Assembly: GCA_911728455.2 (NCBI GenBank)
Contig: OU452233.1
Span: forward strand, 8,847,505-8,911,504
Direction: 5' to 3'
Length of the DNA stretch: 64,000 bases
Origin: Marthasterias glacialis
Lineage: Eukaryota > Echinodermata > Asteroidea > Forcipulatida > Asteriidae
The position numbers were made by a program, and so were the translations under genes. The notes beneath the pieces were generated by a model. It ran no database searches and had not been told where the DNA came from. It saw only the letters and a list, made by a program, of their open reading frames with translations. Of this stretch, positions 24,385-37,128 are shown piece by piece (position 1 is the stretch's first letter; the number at the start of each line of letters is the position of its first letter).

Positions 24385-24577
24385 CTAGAATTTTCATTTG
24401 GGGGGGGGGGGTCAAGCGGCGGCAACAACATAATTTGTGGGCTATTTAATGTATCAAGCCATTCACTTGCGCATTTAAAAAAAACAAAAAACTAAATAAA
24501 ACTTGGGGGGGAGGGAAGGGTTCTGAGCAAGGGAGCCCCTGCCCCCATCCCCCAGAGTCTAGTTACGCCACTGTCAG
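24385..24577. mobile_element. Inverted-repeat element with CAGTGGCG / CGCCACTG ends
   Basis: Left end CAGTGGCGGAACTAGA, right end TCTAGTTACGCCACTG, with poly-G tracts inside. Such ends occur in hAT elements, but no clear target-site duplication was seen. A TAGTTACGCCACTG end also appears at 54409-54422. Confidence 0.45.
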
Positions 24578-24928
24578 TGCATATAAGGTCTATTTTAATA
24601 GTTACTCTCCTTCCCCCTCCCCAGCATGCTTGACATTATATTATTGTGTTAACATTCATTTCCCATTTGGATTGTTATGCAGTTTAACTGATAAAATTAC
24701 CAAAGCAGATATTTTTTATGCTATGCACGCTGTTTATTACCAACTTGTACACTAGTAAAGTGGGTCAAGAAGAAACAAAATGTTCAACACCCATACAATG
24801 CAGGTGTGTTTAATCGACATGCACTAGTGCGTAGAAATAATGAATGTTTTACGAGTGCAATGGTGAGAACGAGTTGAAAAATTGAATGTTCTATTCAACG
24901 AGGCAAAGTTGTTTTGATTGGACTATTC

Positions 24929-25061
24929 CTGTTGGTTAGTGATGATGTTTTGGTCATGTTTGGAGCCGGAAGTGCAATGTAAACGTATGGTATACATACA
25001 CGTATATGAACATTCGTTACACTGCACTTACTGGCTCCAAAACGTCATCACTTACCAACAG
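24929..25061. mobile_element. MITE, family CTGTTGGTTAGTGATGA
   Basis: Inverted termini CTGTTGGTTAGTGATGATG and CATCACTTACCAACAG, with an inner GGAGCCGGAAGTG / CACTTACTGGCTCC pair. A second copy is at 55193-55303. Confidence 0.7.
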
Positions 25062-25443
25062 ATTAGACCATGTAACCCGTGACAGCACATGTTTACAAAA
25101 GAGCCACAGAGCCTGGACTTTCTGCAGGCATGATTTGTACTCGACACATGGCAGATTGCACTGTCTGATTTTTTAGTAATTTTTGATGTGAAGAAGGGGG
25201 GGGGGGGCACATCTTAAAACGTGTTCGGCTGTTATTTTTGTAACTCTTGAATTCATCTGGAAATTAATACATAAAATGTAAAAAGATTTTCCACATGACC
25301 AATGTGGTATCTTGCCTGCCATAAAGGCCTTGGAATGTTCAAGGTCTTTCTTACCGTAAATTGGGTTACCGGTACATAGTCTTATTGTCTGAATTCCACC
25401 ATTCAACGCACGAAAATATTCTCTCCATTTCATTTCATTCTCA

Positions 25444-25637
25444 GAGCTGCCAACTCTCCCTAATTCTGCAGAAAGTCCCCCAAAAATAAACCAATCTGTC
25501 CATGTTCTGCTGAACAAATGTGAAAATCTCCCTGATTATGGAAACTTTTTTCCCTATTATGTTGAATGTTATTCTAAACATCTCCCTGATTGTTATGAAA
25601 TCTCCCTGATTGCAAGATGGAACTGTTGGCATCTCTG
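25444..25637. mobile_element. MITE-like repeat, family AGAGCTGCCAAC
   Basis: Ends AGAGCTGCCAACTCTCCCT and TTGGCATCTCTG. Inside, ATCTCCCTGATT recurs four times. The inverse-oriented copy at 33968-34147 lies in EMC5 intron 1. Confidence 0.55.
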
Positions 25638-25639
25638 CA

Positions 25640-28600
25640 TTCATGGTTTTTATTATTACAAAAAAAAAAACGATTTTCATGGTAGCCAGCCTAGCCAGGG
25701 CAGAATTGGGAAAATAATAAGCGGTTGTTCATTGCATGTATGCAAAACATTCATTATTTGATATAAATAAAATCCCAGGAGATTTTTGTGATTTGATTGG
25801 AGGATAAAACTACATGTATAAAAATGAAAATATTGTATGCCAATCCACTACCAGATGGGTTGGAACGCAAATGCACTGTGAACGGTACCAAAAACGCATG
25901 TTTTGTAGTGGTTTGATGAATGAGTGACGCCTGACCAGACAATCAAAAGACAAGGATCAACCAGGGCATTATATAATTATTGACAAAAAAGTAACTAAAT
26001 TTAAACGGATGATGAGCAGTTGATTATCATTAAAGATGGACAACAGGGGTTCCAAACACGTTGAGAAAATCTCAGGTCTGACAAAGTTTGGATTTAGTTC
26101 AAACGTTCAAAAGAATCGGAGAGTATTTGACAACTTGAAACGTTTTTTTCAGAATGGGACAACAAACTGCTTAAAATGTTCAAAGCAGTTGTTTCTTCTT
26201 CTGTGCTACATGAGAGTGAATTCCTTCCGTTTTTTTTTTTTCAGATGTACTAGTGAGAATTAAGGATAATAAAAGGTTAAAACAAATGGCCACTCGACAA
26301 AGTCGCTGAATCAACCAACATTGCATATGTGTTTTATTCTATTCATTTAACATGTTTAATAACAATCCCAACCGTAGCTAGACATTTCTTACACCAACGC
26401 ATCTGCCAGACAGAAAAAACAAATTAAAAGAAGCAAATTGGACATCATTCAGCAGTCTCCTGACGACGGACAGAGTATGCTGTCCGAAACGTCGATTCAA
26501 CGGGTTCCTCCGGAACCAAATATACTCATAAGAGATTTAAACCACATGGTGTCACCTCAAATCCCTTACTTTATCATATTCCCACCATGCAACAGTCTTA
26601 TTTAGACATCACTGTTTCAGACGACTTTTCCCCGGCTTAATTGTTTGAATCAAATTACTTAAATAGAAAATTACTGCAGCTGTGACAAATGTGGCATCAG
26701 CTGTAAAAACGAGTGATCAAATTGAACAAACAACACTTAGTTGTCTTCTCATTTTGTCAAGTTCCTTTTTATGCTTAACCTTTCATCCAAAATGGATGCT
26801 ACATTATTAATACATGTACGTGTACTTCTGGAAAATAACATTTAATATCAAAACAGCCTGTGAAAATTTCCTTGGATTCCCCTTTCTGATAAAAGATGCT
26901 AGGTCCGTTTTTTGGGCGATTTCACCTCAAAATTTGAATTTAAATTTTAAATAGCTATTTTTATAGATTTAAGAAAATAGTTAGTAAAAAACTAAAAGTT
27001 AATGTCGGGATCCCGACATTAAATCACATCCATTGGCCATGTACAAGCAATGGACCTTTATCATGCTGCAACCATCTTGGTCATGTTCCCCGTATCTAAT
27101 AACAGTAATATATGCTAATATTCATTGTACAAAAAGGAACCAGACTATTTGCCCTTCCAGCCTCAGTTTGGTTACATTGGTTTGAATGGAAGAAAATCAA
27201 GATGGCCGCACCATGATAAAGGTCTGTTGAGCATGTTACAAGTATTTTGTGCATTGTCCATGGCATAAATGCGAATCTTTGTTTGATGTTTCTTGGTTTG
27301 AAACAACATCAGTTGTCAAATTTGTGCAGAGAAAAAATTCGTTAAAATTAATCCAAATTTTTTGCGAAAAATCGGGCCATGCATCTTTACACATGGACAC
27401 GTCCGTTATGACCCAAGTCAGAGTGCTGTTGACACGATGTTATGACTTTGTGCTGGATTGGAAAAAAAAACATTGATGAGTCTCATTGTGAAAGCTCTCT
27501 GATTATAAAAAAACCATCTGATTATTTTAAACCAGTATCGCTCCTCGAGAAGTAATTCCGTCTTAATTCCTGTCTGAAGTGGAGGAAATAGCATTAGAAG
27601 AGCTCACAACCCCCCCTTTTTTGATTGCCACACTTGAACAGAATGTGCAAAAAAAACAACAACAAAAACACCACCCTCGAGCTATACTACTGAATAGACA
27701 CAAGACTTGGGAGTCTTTATTATACAAGTAGTTTCCATAGATGCCAATCTCTAAAGGCAACTTTGGTTTGGGCTTTGGGCTGAGTTAAACCTTCTAATTT
27801 TTCTCCCCAGCCAAGTGGTTTAGTGACCAATAAATTTGATAGAACTCCCGCAGGCTGCAATGCAAAAACGACTATCATTGCCTGTACAGATGGCTGACTT
27901 TCACTTTACACTGTGTGACGTGTCAAGCTTTAGGACCAATGGAAAGTTGGTTTTTCTTGTGAGCTGTCCATCTAGAATGTACATTGTACAAATTTATGCA
28001 CTTACAAATAGTTTCACCTTCAACTCGGCTAAAAAATGGAAGGTCTAAAAAGTATCTTAAAAAAATGTGACTGACACCCGAAAACAAATTTTAACAATGA
28101 AACAGTCACTGTGTTTTATACAGAATAAGCATGTGATGGCCGTTTACAATGCTGTATGTTGTTTTTACACAATTCACTTGATGTATTTTGGTTATGATGT
28201 AAGCTCTCCGAGACTTTCCAAAATGCAATTTCACTCTAATTGGACAAAATCCAATTGCTAGAACTCTGGCGCTTTTTCTCAGTTCACTTTGGTATCATGA
28301 AACCTTTCCCAGACTTTCCAATGTACAATCATCCATTAATAACTCTACTTCAGAAATGCAATTTCACTGATAAGTGGCAAAATCAAATTGCATTTTTGAA
28401 TTCGGAGTAAAATACGCGCTGTGAGCAGAAATGAAGGGAGGGGGGAGGGTGTGTTTTTGCTTAATTGTCTATACAAAATCCTTCTCGTTAATCACCTCTG
28501 GGTAGTCTCAAAATGTCTCCCTCTGTTCCGTTTTCAAGGTTAGTTTGTCACTTGACTTCAATCACAAATCCCTCCTGGCGACTGTTTTACAGATGAACGA

Positions 28601-30900
28601 CTTTGGGTAAATTCAAATTTTCACTGTCTTTAAATATCCTTGAGTATACAACTTTTGTGTTCAAAATGCAATTTGGTATCAAATTATTCATACTTTTGTA
28701 ACAGTGCGTCCATGAAAAATAGTTCCACCTTATAAAAAGCTTTGGAAGTCTTGAAGATTTCAAAGGAAACACTGGATGGCATTGCAGAAGTAGCATAGCC
28801 TGCCCCCCCTCCCAACCACCCCTTAATTTTCAGTGCCCCCCCCCCCCCCCCCCGATGGGAGACACATTGTTGAGATCATTTTGTGGCAACAGTGTGAAGA
28901 ACCTATCAAAGGAAATATTTTCCTTTTGTGAAGCATCCCATACAGTCTGAATTCTTTTTTTTCGACCTACAATGTAATATTTGATTTGGGAAAGAAGATC
29001 AAACTCTAATTACATGTAACTATAAATTGTTTTTCTGATGAATTTAATCAACTTTTTTTTTTTTTAATATGTTTTTTCGAGTCTTTTCAATCTGTCGACA
29101 TGCATTCGAATGCATTTGAGGGGAAAAAAATATCCCTTCCTCTTCACAACACATTCTTTGACAAACATCAACTACATTACACATGAACACAAACATAAAT
29201 TGAGAATGCAGACTGATTTTGTACGTCATGTGGCTGGCTCTATATTCTCCACATTTCTTGTGCTGACGCATGAAGGGTTCAATCCAAACATGGCTTGGCC
29301 ACGGTGCCGGAACATAAAGAAAGACGGTCTGTTACCAACTGTGTCAAAAGATCTGCATTGAACGGGAGAAGATCAAACTAAATGTTTAGGGTCCACTTTT
29401 TAACCATCGGATGCTAGGTGACCTGTACAGTAAACACGCCATTATTTTCAGAGCCAGCACAGAGTAAGCACTCACTGTGCAAGACACACCAAGAGGACAG
29501 ATGGTGCAGAATATTTAGCTGATTTTTGCCCATTACACTGGGGTGGTTGTGTAATCCCCGATTCCAGACCTTCGTCACTTTGTTCAAAGAAGAGGATTGC
29601 GAGACATCGAGAGACTTCCACCATTGTTTATTCATTGTTTTTTTGCTCAATGGAGTAAGTCAAAAGTTGAACCGAGGTTCCAGTCTTGGTTCCAGATTGA
29701 GGAACAATCCTCGGCCGTTGCTCACGGCCAAGGTTTTGCAAATTCACTATATGCGTGAATTTGACGTTCTTGGTAGAGAGGACAAAAATCCTGGTGCTTC
29801 AAAAAGAATCTTTGTTTTCTTTGGTTTCTCTGTGACGGAAAGCTCAAAGAAAAATGATTCTCGCTATTCCCAGAGAATAACCCGGTCAGGCTGGACAATT
29901 CAACACCTGAATGTTTGGACTCTGGTAAGATTGGAATGCCTGGCCGGTATCAGTACTGGCCGGTATTAAAAACACATTTTCCGTGCCTCCCCACTGTATA
30001 ATTTTTTGGGGGAACTGCCGGAATAATTTGTATTTGAGAGTATCGTTGTCAAAAGGAAACCCTGACCAGACAAAGCAAAGACAATGTCAAGGGTTCTCAT
30101 AGAAAGCAATGGCAGGCCTTGATCTTAACCAAGGCCACCGGGGCCATTGGCCTCATGCCCTGTCAAGTTGGCCAGCATGCCCTTCAGAAAAATTGCACTG
30201 CCACTACCAACTTTGCCAGCATGCCCTTGTACATGTACATCTTCTCTGATTTGGCCAGCAAAAGCCTGCCCCCGTTTTTATTAAGATCGAGGCCTGAAAT
30301 GGGATTCATTGTTCTCTTTTGAGAAATTATGAGATATTACATGTACATGTAAAGTATTATGTGCATCGTGCATCGCAAAATCTTGGCCATACATGTAAGC
30401 CATGGCTGTTAATTGTCCCCATGGGCAGAATATATGCTGTAATCTGGGTTCACTCAGACTTTCCTCCTTGAGCAAAATACAATTATAAACAATACTGGCA
30501 GCCTATCGATCTCTCATAATCTTTTTTGTGTAACAAAAGGGAAAAGGTCTGGAATCGGGAATTACATAATATCCCCAGAAAAAGGGAGATTTCAAGCATG
30601 AATTCCAGTACCATCTCCCCCTATTTGCTTGGGGGAAACGAAGCATTGCAGGGTGAGTGCATGCACTGTGCACGTTTCACAATGGAATGTCCCCGGGTTT
30701 TTCATTCCGGTATTCCAAATTTACACAAAAGCGTGTTATCACATCAGGAAAAAATGGGTGTGTCATCCGACGCGAACTGGTGAAGCAAAAATCGGGTCTG
30801 CAGTCCTCAATCCTCTGCAATCAGACAACTTCCTGGATAGGATTTCATGGCGGGTTAGCCTTAAAAGATGGAATAAAAATAGAGCTTTTTGTAGGGTAAG
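25640..30900. other. Gene-poor repeat-rich interval
   Basis: No exon could be supported, although the missing EMC5 3' exon would be expected here. Besides listed repeats it holds a ~170-bp repeat around 26880-27050 with the palindrome TGTCGGGATCCCGACAT (second copy 39190-39370), poly-C/poly-T tracts at 28800-28855 and 29050-29067, and dispersed-repeat copies at 29450-29930 (+) and 30424-30770 (-). Confidence 0.45.
27052..27225. mobile_element. MITE, family AGACCTTTATCATG
   Basis: Inverted ends GGACCTTTATCATGCTGC and GCACCATGATAAAGGTC, with an inner ACCATCTTGGT / TCAAGATGG pair. A second copy, 54234-54409, shares TTTGCCCTTCCAGCCTC and the ends. Confidence 0.75.
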
Positions 30901-30913
30901 GGATGCTACTTAC

Positions 30914-33900
30914 TTCTTCTCCATGTCTGCCATAGCTTTGATTCCCCTGAACTGCCCTGCTATGTTGAGAACACCATAAATTGTGACCAGGAGACTGATC
31001 AAGCACTGGCAGATGATCTACAGACAAAGAAAAATGGGAATAATGTGTAAAAGAAAAATTCTTGACATGCGGCATGCACAAGTTGTAGTTGATCGATGAA
31101 GATGATGATGTGCCATTTGCCCATGCTGCCTACAAGTTATGGAATGCTCTACCTGAGACCCTAAAATGTAACAATGACAGTTGAATAACAGACCGATCCA
31201 TTAAGCCCCGCCTACTTCAGCAACTGCTTAGCAACAGCACATGGTGTGACTTTCTTGCCGTGATCGCAGCGCGCGGTGGTTAGGTTGCGGCCACAAACAC
31301 AAAATCGGATACACACGCCTACATACATGGTTTTCATGAACGGTATGAATTTAGTTTTGTGGCCTTTTGAGTAGTGCCTTGAGTCCAAAAAACAATGCAG
31401 CAGGAAACCCTGTTATACCACTTTTACGAGACCGTACAAGGACCACTGTTGTTGGATTTGCACCACCAGATATACAAAAGAATATAAACAAAAGCTTGTA
31501 GAGATACAGTTGGTGTGCTGTTGTGGGTAGGCACGCTCACCATTGTGGGGACATTAATCAACAGAACAAAGGTCTCCACAACGTTTTTCTTTGTTGAACC
31601 CTGTCCCCACACGGTAATTCAATAGAAAAGGGAATAATAGCATAACATGGGGAGTTCCCACAACTACATGTTGGTGTTAAAAAGAATGTGTGTGTCAGAA
31701 CACTTTTCTAATGGGATTTTAACGTGTTGGACTTTTGTCTCCTTTCAGTGGCGTTGTCAAGGCTGTGATCAGTAGGCGAGGCTTAATGGATCAGTCTATT
31801 CAAACAAGCTTAAAAAATGTTTGTTCAAAGCTACTTACTGGTTGACTACATGAAAGTTTTTGTTCATATACCGAAAAAGTTATTTCAATTGTCTTAATTT
31901 GCTTGTTTGTCTCTCGGTTTGCTTCCAAATAAATCTTAAATAAATGCTGGCATACAGTTAAATGAAGGCCCCAGAAGCCATGGCCTCTGTTGCCCTGGTC
32001 TTGGTTTTAGGGACCCTTCAAAAGTTTCCCAATAAACTTTTAGGCTTTACAATGGAAGCGTCGTTTGCCTTGCCCTTTTAACCAGATGACACCAGATGAT
32101 GTGAAAACACACAAATGTTTCCCCTGCCTGGAAAAAGAAGCCGTCTTAGGATGCCATTAACTAACTTCGGCCAACAGACCGAAGGTCGCCTGGTCATTCA
32201 ACTACGGAGCGTGCGCAGATCATAGACACGCCGTCTATCGTTTCGTTTCACCCACAAAAAAGGTCTTGATTTTACTCGTATTTTGTGGCCACTGAGAGGC
32301 GATATTTGTGTAATCCCTGATTATAGACCTTTGTCCTTTTTTCTAAGAAGGGGATTTTGTGGCATCGAGAGGCTTCCACCATTGTTCATTCATTGTATTT
32401 CGACTATATGGAGACCTGTACGTCATAGTCAGAGTGAGTTGGCAATCTAGCCATCGTTTCATGTTTAGTGCCACTCCAATGCCGTAGGTAATGGCTGATG
32501 TTTTAAAATTCACGCTGTGTGAATTTGATATTTTCTCCGTCGAGAAACAAAATGTACGATCCAACAAAAAACAAACTTTCTTCTCTTGGCATTGTCAAGT
32601 CAGGGTTTCTTTGTGCCAGCGGTACCCTCAAAGAAAAAGATTCTGGCAATTCCGCCCAAAAAATCCTGCCAGGGGGGAGGGACAAAAAAAGAAGAATCCC
32701 AGCGGCAACTTGTTAAAGATGAAATTCCAGCCCAACATGTATGACCGCACAGCGCAATGAGATGCCTAAACACCACCCTCTGACCCTGAACACTAGATTG
32801 CCCTTTTTAAAACCTGTTACCTTATCATCATTAACCAGAGATGCAACTGGCTCTTGAAAAAAAAAATCGGAAAAATCTAACGCTAAAAAATACATGTCCG
32901 GATTTTGGGCAATGTCCGGAATGTAGGCAATGTGACCCATGGTCGGTGCCGCGTTCGATGTGAATCCCACCGCTAGCGATAGTAGGACCAGGGCCGAGTA
33001 AATGGGCGGAAAATACTCAATAAAAAAAATGATGAAATTATAACAATGCTAGACGTATTTTATCTTAAAAAGTTCACAGTAATGATCTTCCGAATTCTTA
33101 ATCCATTATCCATGCATAGGTCACATTAGAAATTTTTTATATTTTTCTTTACCTGTGATTTTATATTATTATGTAGTTTCATTTAATTCAGTTTAATTTT
33201 TGGGTTCAAATTCCCACCAAAGGAATATGCCTGTGGATTTTTTCCACAGGACTCTGGAAAGTACTAAGTACACAGTACTTAACACACATTAGTGTATGGG
33301 TAAAAAACACAAAATAAATAGTATTTGTAATATACTTACATCAACAGGTAATCTTGTAAATTCTTGCTCGGTTAATCGCAAATATGTCCTGTCTGAAATG
33401 AAAAATGAGGTACATGTACATGTTTTAAGATGCTATCACAAGTTAAATAAAAGGTGAGCACAGACGAGGAAGTTGTATGGACAACCATAGGTTACTCTTG
33501 AAAGCCGGTGGGAGAAAATTAGTCCATAAAGCATTGTCCCTTGTGATTTGGTATTTGGGTAAGTAGGGGATGGTTTTAAGTTTGACAGGATCGCTTTTTT
33601 GGGTCCAGTAACTCGGGCTATGGCTAGCCCCATAAATAGCGCCAATTACGCTGGACTCTCTCTGCTCCTTGGCTCTATGACAATTAGGCCAACCCCCCAA
33701 AATGTGAAATCAATGTTAAAAATTTTGACTTCATTTTTTTTTGCAATTTTTTTTTTGCAGAATTCCAGGGTAAGTCATTTGTACAGTGTGCATGGGCAAC
33801 AGCTACCATCATGGCTCCGATGATATTTTAATCTGTCAATATCACTATGAGTATCACTGCTTAGTGCAAACTTTTAAGGTGTGCAAATTTTAAAATTTGC

Positions 33901-36900
33901 GCGCCTTCACAGATTGTGCTCACAAATTTTGAATGCGTGCTACATTTCTCACGGACAAGGAACACATAGCAGAGCTGCCAACATTTGCATCTTGCAATCT
34001 GGGAGATATATTGAGAATTACATTCAACATGATAGGGTAAAAGTTTCCATAATCAGGGAGATTTTCAAATTTGTTCATCAGAACATGGACAGATTGGTTT
34101 ATTTTCAGGGAACTTTCTGCAAAATCAGGGAGAGTTTGCAGCTCTGACACAGCGGTTGAGAACACCATGGCGGTAGATGTGAAAAAAATTTGACGTGTAC
34201 TGTTCTGTGGAGTTCAGTTTCCACCAGACTCCACCGCAAGCCTCACTGTACAAAGGTAGACATGGTAGAAGGGGGAAAAATAAAAGCAAACATTGTACTT
34301 AAACAGGTTTGAACACTCTCCAAGTCAAACGACCACCTTGAAAAAATTTGTGAAAAGGAGAGGTTTCAAGGTTCTGAATTATCCAGCGCTTTGTTAAAAG
34401 TACAAATCCAGAACGTACAGTTCATGCACAACCCTGTTTACACAACTCTCCACTACACTATCGAAACAATAATTTGACTTTCGACAGAAGATCCAGCAGA
34501 GTACCACCTTTGAACTTTCTCACCTCGGGAGGTACAACTCATTCCAATCAATAGCTTGTAATTGACAGCGAAATAATAAAGATAGCGCACTTTTCAAAGA
34601 TTGCACTCCAGCTGTGCTAGCAAATTTTAAATTTACGCGAACAAACTGATGTTTTCATTTTTAAATTGTTTAACTTGCGCGCCTTCAAAGATTGCGCTCA
34701 ACGTAACTACAGTACAGCCCTGAGATTTTTCACCCTAAAATTCCACCAACAAGGAAATCGTTGATTGTATAGTTGATTTTATCTGAACAAAATAATTAGG
34801 CTTAATGTAAGCAAAATTTACTAATAATCACATCGCGAACCTATTCTATGTATGTACTCCAGACTCTCATGCAATGATCACCCGATCATCAAGAACAATT
34901 TTGGCAAACAATCTTAAGTCTAAACTCGAAAGTTCATCTCACATTTTTGGGGTGGAATACCCTATTTTTTTTTGTATTTGCCGCATTTTTCGAGCAACAT
35001 CAAATAAAATCACCAGCCTGTGCAAAGTGTCCCGGTGTTATTATTGTTGCTGAAGTGTTACTTTCCACTTTGACTTACAAAAAATCCATCAGTTTCAGAT
35101 TAAATTTGTCAACGACATCTCTGAAAATGAGCATGCGCGCAGCGTGATCCTGGATGCAAGTCTCATATAATATCTGCGGGAGTTTTTCAAATGGTCCGCA
35201 AAGCTTTTTCCTCTACATTAATGGAGCTAAATTCAATGATAATATGAAATAATTAACCTTACATGAACTACGATTTTTCACTTCCCACCAGTCGGGCAAG
35301 TTTCGCTCTTTTTCTAGGCATTTCAATTAGGGAAAACCAAATTTCTGTAGACACCCCTAGCCCTGCACTCCATTTTGGATTGGTTCTGTACGTCACAGAA
35401 TTGTCCCATAGCGCAAAATAATAACCGCGTAAGTTGAAAACTGAACTGCGCAATTTTGAAAATTGCACGAATTTGCCCTGGCAAGTTTTGTTCCTGCGCA
35501 GGCAAGTCTTTAACCTGTGTAAGTTTTTACTTTATGTTTAAACACACACATTGAGGGCACCCATTGCAAAAGTTGTTGAAATGATTTAGCTTTTACCGAT
35601 CTTCAGTTTTCTGGCCTTATTTCGACGTCAGACTTGTATTTCGTACAACACTGTACGTTTTTAAGGTGAAAAAGAATTCTTTCGATGTCATTTTTTTTAA
35701 AGGGTGAAATGGGATCTGGACACTGATATTTAGAACGACAGAACAACATTCAGGGTAAAAAATTTAAATGATATTATAAAAAGGCACTTTTGGCAGCCAT
35801 GGTCAGCGTAAATTTGTCCAGTCTGGAAAATAGTGTATTTTCCACAAATATTTAAATGAAATTTAAAAAATCTCCTTGACATTTCAGATTTGTTCTTTTT
35901 ACCATAAGGTTATTGGTTATAGATTCACTGAATGAAAGTCGTCCATAGATGACACATTGGTGCTGCAAAAAAATAAAATGGCACTTTTTTAATACCGCGG
36001 AAATAGGGGACCCGCGGAAATAATTATGAGACTTTACTAACTATATGATGTATGTATATTTGGCTTGCGGTAACACCATGCGATTATATCTACTTTGCTA
36101 TATACAGTAGATTGTTCTTGTGGGAACTTGTCTTGCTATTAAGTATTATTCTACTATCGCGGAGTAGATTTCGGAATTGGGGAGACAACTTAGTTCTGAA
36201 AAGAACTGTCCTGCTTTTTAAGTACTACCTGGGCGTCGCTTAGTGGATTGGGGGGACTTCTCGGATAACTTCACTACCGTGGAGTGAATTTGGTCAAGCA
36301 AAAAAGTAGTTAGTAGTACTATAGTAGTCCCGGCCGATTTCCTACCCCAGGTCTGCAGGAGGTAGTACTACTACTACTACTAGTACTAGTACTTAAAAGC
36401 AGGACAGTTCTTTTCAGAACTAAGTTGTCTCCCCAATTCCGAAATCTACTCCGCGGTAAGACCCAGTAACTGGGGCGCTGTACTCCTTTTTGAGATTTTT
36501 GACATTATCTGTACATGTAGTACTACGACAGATAATGTCAAAAATCTCAAAAAAGGAGTACAGCGCCCCAGCCAGTTACTGAATACTGGGTCTACTCCGC
36601 GGTAAAAGCAAGACAAGTTCTCACAAGAACAATCTACTGTATATAGCAAAGTAGATATAATCTAATGGTGTTACCGCAAACCAAATATATATTGATACCT
36701 CAACATGCAATGCCTCAAAATTTGAGTCAAATCCTAATTTATATGCATGATGTATGTGGTGGGGCAATACACGTCGGAGTCGGACTGTATCGTAGATAGA
36801 AGACAAAGACGAAAGAGCCTTTTTCCCTTCAAAATGTTATTTTCCCGAAAATTAATTTACTAACACTAACACAATTTCAGACAACCCTAGAGCATGGTTA

Positions 36901-36998
36901 GATTCATGCTACAGATACTTACGTTGTGCGGCTGAATAACCGGCATGTGCAAGCCCCAAGAATCCGACCAAAAGTGTGATACTGCTGAACGTCGCCAT
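30914..36998 (-). CDS. MMGT1: ER membrane protein complex subunit 5 / membrane magnesium transporter 1 (3' exon not found)
   Basis: Three coding exons are clear: 36998-36923, 33392-33340 and 31017-30914. All have consensus donors (GTAAGT) and compatible phases. The first encodes MATFSSITLLVGFLGLAHAG and YSAAQ, a membrane segment. The second encodes the family-typical RTYLRLTEQEF and RLPVD. The third encodes a second hydrophobic segment, LISLLVTIYGVLNIAGQF, followed by KAMADMEK. Together they give about 77 residues of a family usually near 130. In the EMC this subunit helps insert tail-anchored and multipass proteins at the ER; it has also been described as a Mg2+ transporter. The C-terminal exon (family motif around FNHRG) should lie below 30914, but I could not find it on either strand, so the CDS is left open. 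Introns 1 and 2 are full of inverted-repeat elements. Confidence 0.9.
31191..31797. mobile_element. MITE, family GACCGATCCATTAAGCCCCG (long copy)
   Basis: Left end GACCGATCCATTAAGCCCCG, right end GGCGAGGCTTAATGGATCAG. Both lie in EMC5 intron 2. The ~600-bp interior has no convincing ORF. Confidence 0.65.
32085..32720 (+). repeat. Dispersed repeat, family TGTGTAATCCC-GACC, longest copy
   Basis: The most complete of five copies, in EMC5 intron 2. It carries TTTCCCCTGCCTGGAAAAAG, GGCTTCCACCATTGTTCATT, a CTCTTGGCATTGTCAAGTCA block and CAATTCCGCCCAAAAAATCC. Confidence 0.6.
33968..34147. mobile_element. MITE-like repeat, family AGAGCTGCCAAC, second copy
   Basis: Starts AGAGCTGCCAACATTTGCAT and ends GAGTTTGCAGCTCTG; the inner ATCAGGGAGAT words match the copy at 25444-25637 in reverse. 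Confidence 0.55.
36040..36720. mobile_element. Large inverted-repeat element interrupted by a palindrome
   Basis: The left arm (TATTTGGCTTGCGGTAACAC ... ACTGTCCTGCTTTTTAAGTA) pairs with the right arm (TACTTAAAAGCAGGACAGTT ... GTGTTACCGCAAACCAAATA) over more than 200 bp per arm. The right arm is split by a 133-bp insert at 36460-36592. Single-arm relatives are at 17477-17750 and 44369-44530. Located in EMC5 intron 1. Confidence 0.7.
36460..36592. mobile_element. 133-bp palindromic insert inside the inverted-repeat element
   Basis: Begins GACCCAGTAACTGGGGCGCT and ends CAGTTACTGAATACTGGGTC. The arms, including CTGTACTCC, GAGATTTTTGAC and ATTATCTGT, pair almost perfectly around a short TACATGTAGTACTACGA centre. 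TACTCCGCGGTAA occurs directly on both sides (36447-36459 and 36593-36605). Confidence 0.75.
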
Positions 36999-37128
36999 TT
37001 TTGAAACTGTTGCGGGTGATCAACGACTGTTTCATGGTAATTTTGTCGTTTCGGAAAGAATCTATAATCAGCATGCAAGAGCCGTTCGCGTAAAAGTCCA
37101 AAGGTTGGCTAGGTTGGCTAGCCGCGTA

